A DNA stretch of 51,362 nt from Bartonella callosciuri (GCF_014203215.1 NZ_JACHIM010000007.1:1-51362), one strand, 5' to 3'; counted from the first letter of the stretch, positions 30,670 through 40,426 are shown. Notes: a model not told the origin generated them from the sequence alone. A program made the numbers and translations.

Positions 30670-31434
30670 TTACATCCTACGATAAACATCGCAAATAGTT
30701 AAAAAGTCAGTCGCTTTTAAACTTGCCCCACCTATCAGAGCACCATTAACATGATCAGTGCTCAAAAGCTCAAATGCATTGGATGGCTTTACTGACCCAC
30801 CATAAAGCAATCGCATCTTATTCCCTTCATCACCAAAACGAGAACGCATTTCATCACGAATAAAGTTATGCACTCTTGCGACATCTCCTGCGGTAGCCGT
30901 ATTACCCGTGCCTATAGCCCATACCGGTTCATAAGCGATAATGACATTTTTTGCTGTTGCGCCATCTGGTAAAGATCCCTCAAGCTGCTGCGTGAGGACA
31001 TCAAACACTTTATGGGCTCTACGCTCCTCCAACGTTTCACCAATACAAACAAGAGCAACAAGACCGGCTCGCCACGCTGCTTGCACTTTAGCATAAACAG
31101 TCGCATTACTTTCCTGATAAACTGTACGACGCTCTGAATGCCCAATAATGACATGACTTGCTCCTGCTTCTTTAAGCATAAAAGCTGAAATATCTCCAGT
31201 ATAAGGACCATGATCATCAAAATGACAATTTTGTCCTCCTAAAAGGAGGTTTTCACCACCCAATGTGTCAGAAGCACGCGATAAAAGTGTTGCTGGAACA
31301 CAAATAAGTGCTTCAAATAAACGGCCTAAATCAGAGCTAACGCCGGCAGAAATAGCACGCAGCTCTCCAAGTGATTCACTTGTTCCATTCATTTTCCAAT
31401 TTCCAGCAATAAAAGGTCGAATATTTGGAGACAT
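30670..31434 (-). CDS. tpiA: Triosephosphate isomerase
   Basis: TpiA interconverts dihydroxyacetone phosphate and glyceraldehyde 3-phosphate. The 254-residue protein has the complete active site: K14 in AGNWKMNG, H99 in VIIGHSERR and E169 in AYEPVWAIGTG, with the flexible lid following. The phosphate-binding LYGGSVKPSNA and GALIGGASL loops are present. It is divergent from ppiD with about 150 bases between, an arrangement known from rhizobia. Confidence 0.98.
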   Translation of the reverse strand: MSPNIRPFIAGNWKMNGTSESLGELRAISAGVSSDLGRLFEALICVPATLLSRASDTLGGENLLLGGQNCHFDDHGPYTGDISAFMLKEAGASHVIIGHSERRTVYQESNATVYAKVQAAWRAGLVALVCIGETLEERRAHKVFDVLTQQLEGSLPDGATAKNVIIAYEPVWAIGTGNTATAGDVARVHNFIRDEMRSRFGDEGNKMRLLYGGSVKPSNAFELLSTDHVNGALIGGASLKATDFLTICDVYRRM

Positions 31435-31588
31435 ATCTTCACCTCAAGAACTATTACAACAAATTATTTTCCTGTAGGTATCAAATTATAAAACGAAAGC
31501 AAGTCTTTAAGCTTGCATCTTTCGTATCTTTATTGCAAATTCCATTACTCATTTGATGATAACTCATGCAAAAAAATGGAATTGAACG

Positions 31589-33475
31589 ATGCTTGACATC
31601 ATAAGAAATACTACAAACTCCTGGGTTGCTAGAATTTTTCTTGCTATTTTGCTCTTATGCTTCATCCTCTTATGGGGGATACCACAGTTACACACAACGA
31701 GTGAAAGAGATCTTATTACCTCTGGAAATTCCACAATAACTGTTGATGGTTATCGTTTTGCACTCGCTGATCAGAGTGCACGTTTAGCGCTCGCATCTCA
31801 TCTTGGACGAATGTTTACACCAAATGAAATCCAGCAATATAAAATCCCCGCTTTCGTTTTCAGTCAGTTACAACAAGATGTACTGTTGGACGAACAGGTA
31901 CGTAAAATGAAAATTAGTCTTTCAAAAGATACAGTAGCGCGTATTCTTAGTGCTGATAATATGTTTCAAATCAATGGTACTTTTGATCAAAATTTATTTC
32001 GTAATTATCTTCAGCATTTACATATCAGCGAAAGTAATTTCCTTAATTATTACACCCAAAAAGAGAAACGTAATCAGCTCATTTCAGCTTCGCTGTCTGG
32101 GATGAAAGCACCAGATCTCTTTTATAAAGCACTCGCACTTTATCAAGACGAAACACGTACCGCCGATTATCTCGTGATTGATTTAAAAGGAAAGAAAACA
32201 ATTCCTGATCCTGATCAAGAAACATTGCAAAAATGGTTTGAAACGCATAGAAGTGAATTTCGTTCTCCAGAGTATCGCACTGTTTCTTTATTATCTATAA
32301 CATCGGCTGAGTTTGTAAAATCAAAAGATATCTCAGTAGATGAAGCTAAAGCCTATTATACTCAAAATGCCTCGCGTTTTATAACTCCTGAAAAACGTAC
32401 AATTGAACAATTGCAATTTCCTACACGCGAAGCTGCAGACAATGCAGCAAAAAAGATAGCCGATGGATTGAAGTTTGAGGAACTCGTCAAAGCTGAAAAA
32501 AAGACTCTCAATGATATAAAAAAAGGACCTCTAGTAGAAAGCGAACTTCCTAGTCATCTAGCATCTGAGGTTTTTGAACTCAAACAAGGACAAATCAGTG
32601 CTGTAATCAATGATTTACAAGGTCCTGTTATTATTCGCGTCACACATATTGAACCTTCAACCTCCATTCCTTTTGAAAAGGTAGAAGAAAATATTCGCCA
32701 AACACTCGCCAAAAATCGTGGTGCTGATGCTATGCGTAACACCTATACAGCAATCGAAAATGCGCGTTTTGAGGGAGCTTCTCTTAAAGAGCTTGCTGAA
32801 CAATATAAATTACCTCTGCGTACAATCACCATTGATAAAACAGGAAAAACAATTGAAGGTGCAATACTCACAGATTTACCTCAGAAGGATATTTTACTGA
32901 ATGCCATCTATCAAGCAAATGAAGGAGTTGATCTTGATCCACTCTCTCTTCAAAAAGGTGGGTATCTTTGGTATAAGGTAGATAAAATTATCCCCGCTCG
33001 CGATCAAACACTTGAAGAAGCCAAGGGGGCTGTACTTTCTCAATGGAAAAATGAAGAAACCCAACGCCTTCTTGATGAAAAAGCCAAAGATGCTCTTAAA
33101 CAGCTCACTGAAGGAAAAAGTCTTGTTTCTCTTGCTCATACACTTGGTATCATAAAAAAAACGACACAGGCCCTACGGCGCCAAGATTCATCTGAAATCC
33201 TTGGAGTTGAAGGCGTTAAAGCATTATTTTCTAGTCCAAAAGGCCATTATGGCATAATAAAAGGTCCGGTCGCAACCAATCGTATCGTTTATCAAATAAA
33301 AACCGTAACAGTACCTAAAGATATCAATCCTCATACCCTTTCACCTGATATCCGCACCAATATAGATATGATGATAAGGGAAGATCTAAAGTTAGAAATG
33401 CTACAAATTGCCAATAAAGAAAACCCTTTGGAAATTAATAGCATTCTCTATAATCAAATCTTCAACGCTCTTTAG
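31589..33475 (+). CDS. ppiD: PpiD-like periplasmic folding factor (SurA_N/rotamase)
   Basis: The 628-residue protein has a single N-terminal membrane anchor (about 13-32, ARIFLAILLLCFILLWGI) and a large periplasmic part. The N-terminal chaperone region resembles SurA/PpiD (LAILLL...ITVDGYRFALADQSARLAL, then NYYTQKEKRNQLISASLSG). A parvulin-like domain sits at about 240-370, with KRTIEQLQFPTREAADNAAKKI and the conserved LKQGQISAVINDLQGPVIIRV. Proteins of this type help outer-membrane and secreted proteins as they leave the Sec channel. Peptidyl-prolyl isomerase activity is uncertain for this family. Confidence 0.93.
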   Translation: MLDIIRNTTNSWVARIFLAILLLCFILLWGIPQLHTTSERDLITSGNSTITVDGYRFALADQSARLALASHLGRMFTPNEIQQYKIPAFVFSQLQQDVLLDEQVRKMKISLSKDTVARILSADNMFQINGTFDQNLFRNYLQHLHISESNFLNYYTQKEKRNQLISASLSGMKAPDLFYKALALYQDETRTADYLVIDLKGKKTIPDPDQETLQKWFETHRSEFRSPEYRTVSLLSITSAEFVKSKDISVDEAKAYYTQNASRFITPEKRTIEQLQFPTREAADNAAKKIADGLKFEELVKAEKKTLNDIKKGPLVESELPSHLASEVFELKQGQISAVINDLQGPVIIRVTHIEPSTSIPFEKVEENIRQTLAKNRGADAMRNTYTAIENARFEGASLKELAEQYKLPLRTITIDKTGKTIEGAILTDLPQKDILLNAIYQANEGVDLDPLSLQKGGYLWYKVDKIIPARDQTLEEAKGAVLSQWKNEETQRLLDEKAKDALKQLTEGKSLVSLAHTLGIIKKTTQALRRQDSSEILGVEGVKALFSSPKGHYGIIKGPVATNRIVYQIKTVTVPKDINPHTLSPDIRTNIDMMIREDLKLEMLQIANKENPLEINSILYNQIFNAL

Positions 33476-34336
33476 TAAAAATGTTGCAAATGACTTTTGG
33501 TATTTAGGTGATAAAATCGTAATTAGAGTTTTTTCTATAAATGAAAAAGCAAGATAAACTTCTTTTTCGTTCGTATTGGGCTGAATAACGTCTCTATAAA
33601 TAATAAGATTTTTTGTAAACTCACGGGTTTGCAAAAAATAATGGATATCATTTGGAAAAAATAATTTTTTCAGTGCAATAAAAAGAGAAACTGCTATGTG
33701 AATGTTATCATAACAAATGACAATTACTTAGAACCTTATGCTCCATACGTAAAACACCCATTCCCAAACATAGATTTTTCTAGAACTATTAGAGATTATT
33801 TTTCTCATCAAAAGAGCAGTCACACTTCATTAGAAAATAGTACACCATAGATATATTTAACGCTGAGTATCAAAATCATAATCACCAGAAAACTAGCTGA
33901 TGTCTTTCATTAGTTTGATCTCATGAGTTGTATTCTCTAAATCATTCTCTTATACACAACTCTTAACAAAATGCATAACCAACAAAAGAAATACACGATA
34001 TCTTCAACCTGATAAATCCAATTTCTAACTGTTCTAAGATCATCCTAACTAACGCATTAGCAGTGTTTCCCAAACAAAAAAGGATTTTTATTTATAACAT
34101 TGTAGCTCTCTACAGCTACTGCTTCTCCTATTCCTTACAAGGAATTGATTTATAAAGATAAAGGTTCCGATTACTTTGTTACTTTTGGAGACAACGCAAC
34201 TGTTGTAAAAACTGGCAAATTAACACCACTCTATGTAAAATCATCAAAAAGCAGTTAGGAATATAAATACTTTCGTTTCAAATATAATTAACTAACCGTC
34301 TTAGAAAAAAGAAACGGCATGTAGATATCAAATATA
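33476..34336. other. Decaying non-coding stretch after ppiD
   Basis: About 860 AT-rich bases. One plus-strand frame without a start (34106-34258) encodes SPIPYKELIYKDKGSDYFVT and continues to a stop after SSKSS; it looks like a real protein remnant but I do not recognise it. A minus-strand frame at 33401-33634 overlaps the ppiD end and has no known features. No RNA gene is seen. Confidence 0.45.
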
Positions 34337-35577
34337 TCAATGATCGTCATCTGCTGTAGTGTTAAGGGGTGTTATATCTTTATTTTTCTTAATTTTTATA
34401 ACTCCAATAATTCCAGTGGAAATAATTAATGCAGACATAGCTAAAAAAGAACTCACTAATCCCACAAGTGCAAAAAGTCCAGCAATAAAGCCAGACACGG
34501 CTTCAGCAGAGTTTGCTAAAGTTAAAAAGATTCCAAAACTCTTACTAAAATCTTCACGACGAGAATATAATTGAAGAGCTGAGACTAAACTAATATCCCC
34601 AAATGCACCAATAAATCCTAAAACAAAGGCTAGTCCTAGAATTAGTTTTAAATAAAGCATTGAAGTTAAGGGCATAACAAACAGAATAACTCCATAGAAA
34701 AACCAAAATACCATGAGCTTCAACGATGTAATATTTTAATATAATTTTATGATATAATAAAACCATCTATAGTCGTTCCAACACCCATGAGAAAAAAATA
34801 TAATTCACAAGGCTTTCCTCTCCCCCACAGAAAGAACAAAAGCTGGAATTAAAAATCTTGAAATTGCACCCGTAAAGAGAATAGCAAACGACGAGCCAAC
34901 GAGCGTAAGAAATAAATGTTTATTTTCTGTAGAAATATATTTAAAATAGGAAGGTGTTTCTCGATAAATTTTTATAAAATTGAATGATTTATTTTCGCTT
35001 GAATTTAAATTCATGAGATTAAATAACAATTTAATAGATATAAAATAGATAAAAAAATCAAAAATGAGTACTGCCGATTTATTGGCTCAAAGAAGCAGTA
35101 GGGAACAAACTAAAGAACCAATGACGGACGCAGCTTCGTTTATAGTTTATGCAATGCTATATTTGCCTTTGTCAGATCATTGATTGAAAACATTCTGGGA
35201 ATAGCAGCTTGAAAACTTGGTTGGAAAATACTTCTTCCTATTGTTGTACATATTGCTGCAAAAATAAGAACATAATATGTACAGTCCCTGTTATATAGGT
35301 TATCAAAACGAATAATGAGGCTAATAATCTAACAAATTCACTTAAGATCATATTTTTCTTCAAAGAAAAATTATTAACTAACCAACCTCCTATAGGGCCC
35401 AAAAGAGAAGAGGGATAAATCGAAAAAAATACACAAGACCTGTAAAAAAGTAGTTATCTGTTAATTCTAAGACAAGTAAAATAAAAACAATTTCATAAGC
35501 AGAATCACCAATTTTAGAAATAAATTAAATAGAGAGAGAAAAAGAGATAATGGACTCTTTTTTAAAAATAAATTCAT
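34337..35577 (-). pseudogene. MFS exporter, decayed
   Basis: The pieces of a major facilitator transporter can be read in order on the minus strand. They are MNLFLKKSPLSLF; after a frameshift GDSAYEIVFILLVLELTDNY, then SSLLGPIGGWLVNN; then a stop and SIFQPSFQAAIPRMFSINDL, typical of the loop after helix 4. Next come the second-half start SSFAILFTGAISRFLIPAFV (frame 34805-35029) and the C-terminal helices (frame 34337-34723). At least two frameshifts and several stops separate them. The sequence resembles the EntS/MFS_3 type, but the substrate is unknown. Confidence 0.75.
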
Positions 35578-36218
35578 ATCAACCATCCGATATTAAACTT
35601 TTCTAAACTTAACGTCACACTATCTTTAATAAAATTGGTAATATGAACTTCAAAGGAATCGTATATTTTAATAAATCGCTTAATAAGTTAATAGAAAACT
35701 TTTAAAGAAAGACTCATCTTGATACCTAGCGGCGTTATGCCATTAAAAGGATTGCGATTTCATAACGACATAATATTATGACTTTCATTACTCGTTTTCA
35801 TTTCCTAGCTCGGTAAAAAAATACCGCGGTTATAAATCCTAGTTTTCAAAATAGGTAATAACGCCATTTTATTCATATGAAAACTATTGCCTATTTTTTA
35901 AACACACGCAATTTATGTTATCGATAATTTCAAACGACTGAACTTTAATAATGGCGGTTTGTGCTTATGATAAAAACATATCGTAAAATTCATAAGCCAT
36001 TATGAATAATAGCTACTTTGCATTTTATTTGATTGCTATGCGTTATAATATTGGTATCATGATTTGCTTTTTATGCTCGGTTTATACATGGCAACTTTTG
36101 AATCACGTCTCAAAGTGTGGGTTCTAATGGGAGTTCATATAAAATAAATGTAGATAAAATACTGAATTTATTACATTTTTATTTATAATGCGCCGTCTAT
36201 TCCGATAACACTCTTTCC
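35578..36218. other. Non-coding stretch with inverted repeats
   Basis: About 640 AT-rich bases without a readable gene. Two inverted repeats stand out: aaaataggtaata (35848-35860) with tattgcctatttt (35885-35897), and aaataaatgta with tacatttttattt near 36142-36185. The latter lies after the stop of the next minus-strand gene and might act as a weak terminator. Confidence 0.5.
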
Positions 36219-37079
36219 TTATAATACCTTTGGGAGGTTACCACTTATTGCCGTCCTTGTTATCAACCAATAGCGATGAAGCAATGATAAAGTTGCACTT
36301 TCTTGAAAAACTGCCGCTCCCAACTGGATCGCTTTTTGCAAAGATGCTGGTATAATTGCTAATGGAAGAAGTGCTGGTTTAAGCGTTTTAGGTAAAAAAG
36401 TAGAATGCTCGTAAAATTTGGTATAATAATCTCGTGATAACGCCACCATAGCTTCAACGATGTAGCATTTTTGTTTGTCACTGACCCAATTAGATTGCAA
36501 CTCTTCCCTATTTATTCCCACACTCTTGAGTATATCAGCAGGTAAATAATATTGATATCGTGACTGCATGAATGATAAAAGACGCAACACACCACTTAAC
36601 CCTTGGGCAATTCCTCCATATTCATAAACATCTTTAAAATCTTTTGCAGCATCCGGATCCAATATTTGACAAGAAAGCTGTAAAATTGTACTCGCTGTCT
36701 CACCACAATAAGCTTTGAGCTCATGAAGAGTTTCTATAGGATTGTGATAAAGATCTAAAATTTGCGCATTACAATAGTGTAAAAAAGCTGTCCTAGGTAA
36801 ATTAAAAAGAGTCATTGCTGTAAACAAATCACTCAAAATCGGATTATTTTTACTATTTTGCATTTCACCATTAGCAATAGAATCATACCACCAGCGTAGC
36901 CGTATTTCACCAATAAGCGGATCGTGCACAGTTTCGCGAATACGAGCAACTTCTACATTAAAAGCATACAAAGCGGCCAATGCTCTGCGCTTTTTTTTAG
37001 GAGCAAATAAAACCGATATATAGCGATCACGATCTGTGGCACGTAAAATATCAAGACAATAAGGAAGAGAATTTATCAT
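36219..37079 (-). CDS. Squalene/phytoene synthase-family protein, NDUFAF6-like
   Basis: I prefer the ATG at 37079 (MINSLPYCLDILRATDRDRY, 286 residues), which has AGGTG 7 bases upstream; the frame extends to a TTG at 37112. The fold family is clear from DRYISVLFAPKKKRRALAALYAFN, then RLRWWYDSI. The Asp-rich DxxxD motifs needed for prenyl transfer are absent: RETVHD and DVYEYGGIAQGL stand in their places. This fits the NDUFAF6 branch, a mitochondrial complex I assembly factor, more than a carotenoid enzyme. An NDUFAF3-like gene lies nearby on the same strand. Confidence 0.85.
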   Translation of the reverse strand: MINSLPYCLDILRATDRDRYISVLFAPKKKRRALAALYAFNVEVARIRETVHDPLIGEIRLRWWYDSIANGEMQNSKNNPILSDLFTAMTLFNLPRTAFLHYCNAQILDLYHNPIETLHELKAYCGETASTILQLSCQILDPDAAKDFKDVYEYGGIAQGLSGVLRLLSFMQSRYQYYLPADILKSVGINREELQSNWVSDKQKCYIVEAMVALSRDYYTKFYEHSTFLPKTLKPALLPLAIIPASLQKAIQLGAAVFQESATLSLLHRYWLITRTAISGNLPKVL

Positions 37080-37187
37080 TCTATGACACCTACTCACTTC
37101 CTTTTTTCGCAATTAATATTCTATTTTTATTCATATTTAAAAATGACAGATGAGCAAATATAGTCAATGGAATAAAATTTTTAAATG

Positions 37188-37300
37188 TGTCTCTACAATG
37201 TATTATGAATCAAGATTTCTTTTCTAGGTATTTTTTAGCCGCGCCAAAACCTAAAGTGTTTAGACTTCTAAAAAGTTGATTTAAAGCTATAATACAATAA
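37188..37300 (-). repeat. Second copy of a dam-gene tail
   Basis: tgtctctacaatgtattat (37188-37206) is identical to 29530-29548, the end of the Dam relic. Upstream on the minus strand the similarity continues weakly (aaaaaatacctagaaaa against aaaaaatatctcgaaaa) but contains stops. It is probably a second, older methylase scar. Confidence 0.5.
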
Positions 37301-37321
37301 CTTTATAATGAAAGTTAATAA

Positions 37322-37498
37322 ATGAAAAAAACTACTATAAAAGCTTATTGTTCACGCCTACATTTCTACTCAAATGATAAAGAAAGAGTGACCACTGCGA
37401 CGTTCATGGGGTTAAGTGCATCAGATTTCATTCATATGATATTTGTCTATGTAACTGAGGAAAGCAGCTTAACTATCCGATGCAAAATTACACTATAG
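37322..37498 (+). CDS. Possible RelB/DinJ-family antitoxin, orphan
   Basis: A 58-codon frame from ATG to TAG. Its second half, ERVTTATFMGLSASDFIHMI followed by FVYVTEESSL, fits the RelB/DinJ pattern (MGL-xx-SDA-xxM-xx-xVxxExxLPF), a ribbon-helix-helix dimer that binds the toxin promoter. The final PF/IPN motif is lost, and no RelE/YafQ-type toxin frame follows. There is no good Shine-Dalgarno. It may be a remnant rather than a working gene. It is too short for common gene callers. Confidence 0.45.
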   Translation: MKKTTIKAYCSRLHFYSNDKERVTTATFMGLSASDFIHMIFVYVTEESSLTIRCKITL

Positions 37499-37617
37499 AA
37501 TCCCATACAAATCGATAAAGGAACGAGATAAAAATAAAGGTAAGAAAAATTAATAGAATCAATAAGTATAGAATCCTCTTCGTTTTAAATAAGATACTGG
37601 TTTCATTAAATAACGCA

Positions 37618-38004
37618 TTATTCTACCGCAAACAATAACGCGGCAACCGCACGATCTTCAGCTAACAAAACATTAAATGTACGCACTGCCGCTCCCGTAC
37701 TCATTGTATCTGATGAAATACGCTTTTCCCATAAAAGCGCTCGCAACTCTTCTGGCAAGCGCAATAATTCGACTCCAGTACCTATTAACAAAATTTCAAT
37801 CTCAGATGACTCCTCTAAAACACGAGATATATCCTCTTTAGTGGGAATAGATCCTGCCATATCAATACCATAAATACCTGATGGTACACAAATAATAGAA
37901 CCTCTATGTGACATATCAGCAAAACGAAAGCCACCATTTCCATAAGCATCAATAGGTGCACGCCCTGGAAAATGAGCCTCACGAATCTGAATTGCAGAAA
38001 ACAT
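37618..38004 (-). CDS. Mth938-like domain protein, NDUFAF3-like
   Basis: The 128-residue protein matches the Mth938/DUF498 family (ISRV...SSEIEILLIGTGVELLRLPEELRALL) and the family's central GNGGFRF region. The human member NDUFAF3 helps assemble respiratory complex I. In alphaproteobacteria it usually lies after secDF and before the phytoene-synthase-family gene. Here it keeps the latter neighbour but secDF is absent from the gap to yajC. Confidence 0.88.
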   Translation of the reverse strand: MFSAIQIREAHFPGRAPIDAYGNGGFRFADMSHRGSIICVPSGIYGIDMAGSIPTKEDISRVLEESSEIEILLIGTGVELLRLPEELRALLWEKRISSDTMSTGAAVRTFNVLLAEDRAVAALLFAVE

Positions 38005-38392
38005 AAGTAAGCGTCCTTTATTTTTAAAAACTCAATTTCGCTTTTCTTCCCCCGCCTCTAAAAGTCAGCAAAAAACAATAATAATCCCCATAGCAATATT
38101 GATGCAAACTCTTCCATACAAAACTATCACGCTGAAAATACCACAAGCAATAACTGAAAATTATTTAAGATATTATAGAAAATAATTTGCCATAAGGCAC
38201 CATCAAATACCACATCTTTTTCAGCATATTTATTTAAAAATTTATCTCAGCCTATTCGCTAAAAACAGGCAAAATATTATGTCCGTTTATCAACTATACA
38301 ACCGCTCATACAATAAAACGACTTTTATATAAAAGCCATCTGTTTCTATAAAAGTCAGTTATAAAAGGACTGAATAAAACTGCAATTATATT
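38005..38392. other. Non-coding gap where secD/secF are expected
   Basis: 388 AT-rich bases between yajC and the Mth938-like gene. Many alphaproteobacteria carry secD and secF here. I see no readable SecD or SecF remnant and no RNA gene. Confidence 0.5.
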
Positions 38393-38842
38393 TTAAGATT
38401 TGTTTTCCTCTGATACATCTGTTTTCTTTTTAGATACGCTTACACTCTCCTTCACTTTAGTCCTATTTTTAGATTTCTGTGGTGCTTTTGTTTTAGAAAG
38501 TTTTGATTTTTTTTCCGAAATGGGTTCTCCTTTAACACGAACATCAGCTAATGTTGAACGGACAACGCGAACACGCATATCATCACCAATTTCCACCTCT
38601 AATTCACCGCTCTCATCATAAACCTTCGTAACCTTACCGATAATGCCACCGCCCGTTATAACCGTATCACCACGACGCACAGCATTAAGCATTTCCTGAC
38701 GCTTTTTCATTTGCGCACGCTGTGGACGAAATATAAAAAAATACATAATCGCAAAAATCAAAATCAATGGAATAAAGCTAACAAGTGAAGTTCCATTGGA
38801 AACACCTCCTTCAACTTGAGCATAAGCGTTAGTAATAAACAT
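38393..38842 (-). CDS. yajC: Preprotein translocase subunit YajC
   Basis: YajC is a small inner-membrane partner of SecDF in the Sec translocon. The 149-residue protein has one membrane helix (about 20-41, SFIPLILIFAIMYFFIFRP) and the conserved cytosolic part QRAQMKKRQEMLNAVRRGD, then GGIIGKV. The C-terminus (about 110-149) is extended with many Lys and Ser, longer than the E. coli protein (110 residues). The usual downstream secD is missing here. Confidence 0.95.
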   Translation of the reverse strand: MFITNAYAQVEGGVSNGTSLVSFIPLILIFAIMYFFIFRPQRAQMKKRQEMLNAVRRGDTVITGGGIIGKVTKVYDESGELEVEIGDDMRVRVVRSTLADVRVKGEPISEKKSKLSKTKAPQKSKNRTKVKESVSVSKKKTDVSEENKS

Positions 38843-39244
38843 TTTTATCTCCTATAGATTAAACTTCAAGTATTTCCCACTCTCATAAAATAAACTTTCA
38901 GCTTTAAAAAGCTTTCCTAAAGATTTTATTATACAAAGCAATAACCAAACACACTGTAATCACAGCTTTATAGAAAGGAAATAATTCTTTAAGCAACAGA
39001 AGGCAACGAGAAAAAAAGTTTAAAAAACAGATTTATTCCCTTTTATATATTATCGGGATGAGCATCCTCACTAAGCAGAAAATAAAGGATATAGAATAAT
39101 TTTTTTACTTTTAATAAATCGAACTAATCACTCAATCTGAACAGGTAAATTTCTCCGCTGAAACATTCTCATTTGATTTAAGAAATTTGATTTTTTTCTT
39201 GAAAGCCATTAAACTACGGATTTTCAAAATAAACTCATCATGAG
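38843..39244. other. Non-coding stretch between the LysM/M23 gene and yajC
   Basis: About 400 AT-rich bases; no readable gene, RNA or clear terminator was found. It must hold the yajC promoter. Confidence 0.5.
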
Positions 39245-40426
39245 CTAGTTTTCCAAATATTTGATAGGATCGACAGGTAACGAATTCTTACGCACCTCAA
39301 AATAAAGACGTGGTGTTTTCACATTTCCTGAAACACCAGACTTAGCAATTTCATCACCACGTTGTATCCTTTGTCCCTTGTGAACAAAAAGCTTACTGTT
39401 ACATCCATAAATGGTAATAATATTGTTTTCATGTCGAATCATAACAACATTACCGAGCTCTTTTAAGCCATCACTCGCATAGATAACAACACCATTTTCA
39501 GCTGCCTTGACCGATGAACCTTCTGGCACAGCAATGTCTATTCCTCGATTAGTTGTCGTCCCTCTCTTTTGACCAAAGTGGCTTAATAAACGCCCTCGCA
39601 CTGGCCAACGCATTCTAGAAATCCCCGTAGCTTGCGGAGTAACACCTTTATCCGCATGACTCACTGCTTCTGAAACGTCAATTTTATGATCTAATGACAT
39701 CCTCTGTCTAGAAAAATTCTGCTCAGCATTTGACTTATCAATCTTTGTAGAAGGCACTGTTGTTACAGGAGCTTTATTGAGTGAGGAATCTTTCTTGTTT
39801 TTCACAGAAGGCATAGATCGAGACTGGAATGAAGATTCTGTTCTTGATGCAACCCAACCATTATTATGAGTAATCGAAGTTGCTTCTGCACGCTTGTTGG
39901 GGATCACAAGAACCTGACCAATATAAATGGAATTATTGCTTATGCCATTTGCTAACTTTAATGTCTCAACACTCACTCCTATTTGCCGCGCAATACTTAA
40001 CAGTGTATCCCCGCTCTGAACAATATAAGAGTTTTGCCGAAAAATAGGGGAGTTATCCATTTGTGAACGGGAAAGTGTTCCAAGATTGCGTGGTGGTGTT
40101 CCCATAATTCGGCTATCAGGAGAGGTCCTACCTTGTGGTGGGGAATTATACGCAGTGTTATCATCAGCCCATGAATCACCACTCGAATCTACAGGTGGCA
40201 ATTCAGTACTTTCTATCATGCCATCGTACGATAGCCGTGGATCTCTAGGCGTAGTGGTAAAGACATTTGGAGGAGGAGATACCGCACGATGAGAGAAAAC
40301 ATTAGAAAAGCGCTGTGTACCGGAACTACACCCCGCAAAAATCGTCATCATCGCTAAAAAAGTTATTCCCTGAAAATTACGCCCGAAAACATTACCCAAA
40401 ACTTTTAAGCACATAGTTTTGCTCAC
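39245..40426 (-). CDS. NlpD-like LysM/M23 lipoprotein (probably inactive peptidase)
   Basis: The 393-residue protein has a signal peptide ending in a lipobox (MTIFAGC, C33), a disordered Pro/Ser-rich segment, a LysM domain (about 133-176, YIVQSGDTLLSIARQIGVSV) and a LytM/M23 domain (about 270-390). The zinc ligands of active LytM are not kept: NRGIDIA lacks the first His, YGCNS replaces the second His region, and RLYFEVR has Tyr for the His of the final HxH. This matches NlpD and EnvC, which activate amidases at the septum without cutting peptidoglycan. It neighbours pcm, as in E. coli and rhizobia. Confidence 0.9.
   Translation of the reverse strand: MSKTMCLKVLGNVFGRNFQGITFLAMMTIFAGCSSGTQRFSNVFSHRAVSPPPNVFTTTPRDPRLSYDGMIESTELPPVDSSGDSWADDNTAYNSPPQGRTSPDSRIMGTPPRNLGTLSRSQMDNSPIFRQNSYIVQSGDTLLSIARQIGVSVETLKLANGISNNSIYIGQVLVIPNKRAEATSITHNNGWVASRTESSFQSRSMPSVKNKKDSSLNKAPVTTVPSTKIDKSNAEQNFSRQRMSLDHKIDVSEAVSHADKGVTPQATGISRMRWPVRGRLLSHFGQKRGTTTNRGIDIAVPEGSSVKAAENGVVIYASDGLKELGNVVMIRHENNIITIYGCNSKLFVHKGQRIQRGDEIAKSGVSGNVKTPRLYFEVRKNSLPVDPIKYLEN

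Noticed and set aside
33401-33634. 77-codon minus-strand frame overlapping the ppiD end
   Set aside because: No recognisable features and a third of it lies antisense to ppiD.
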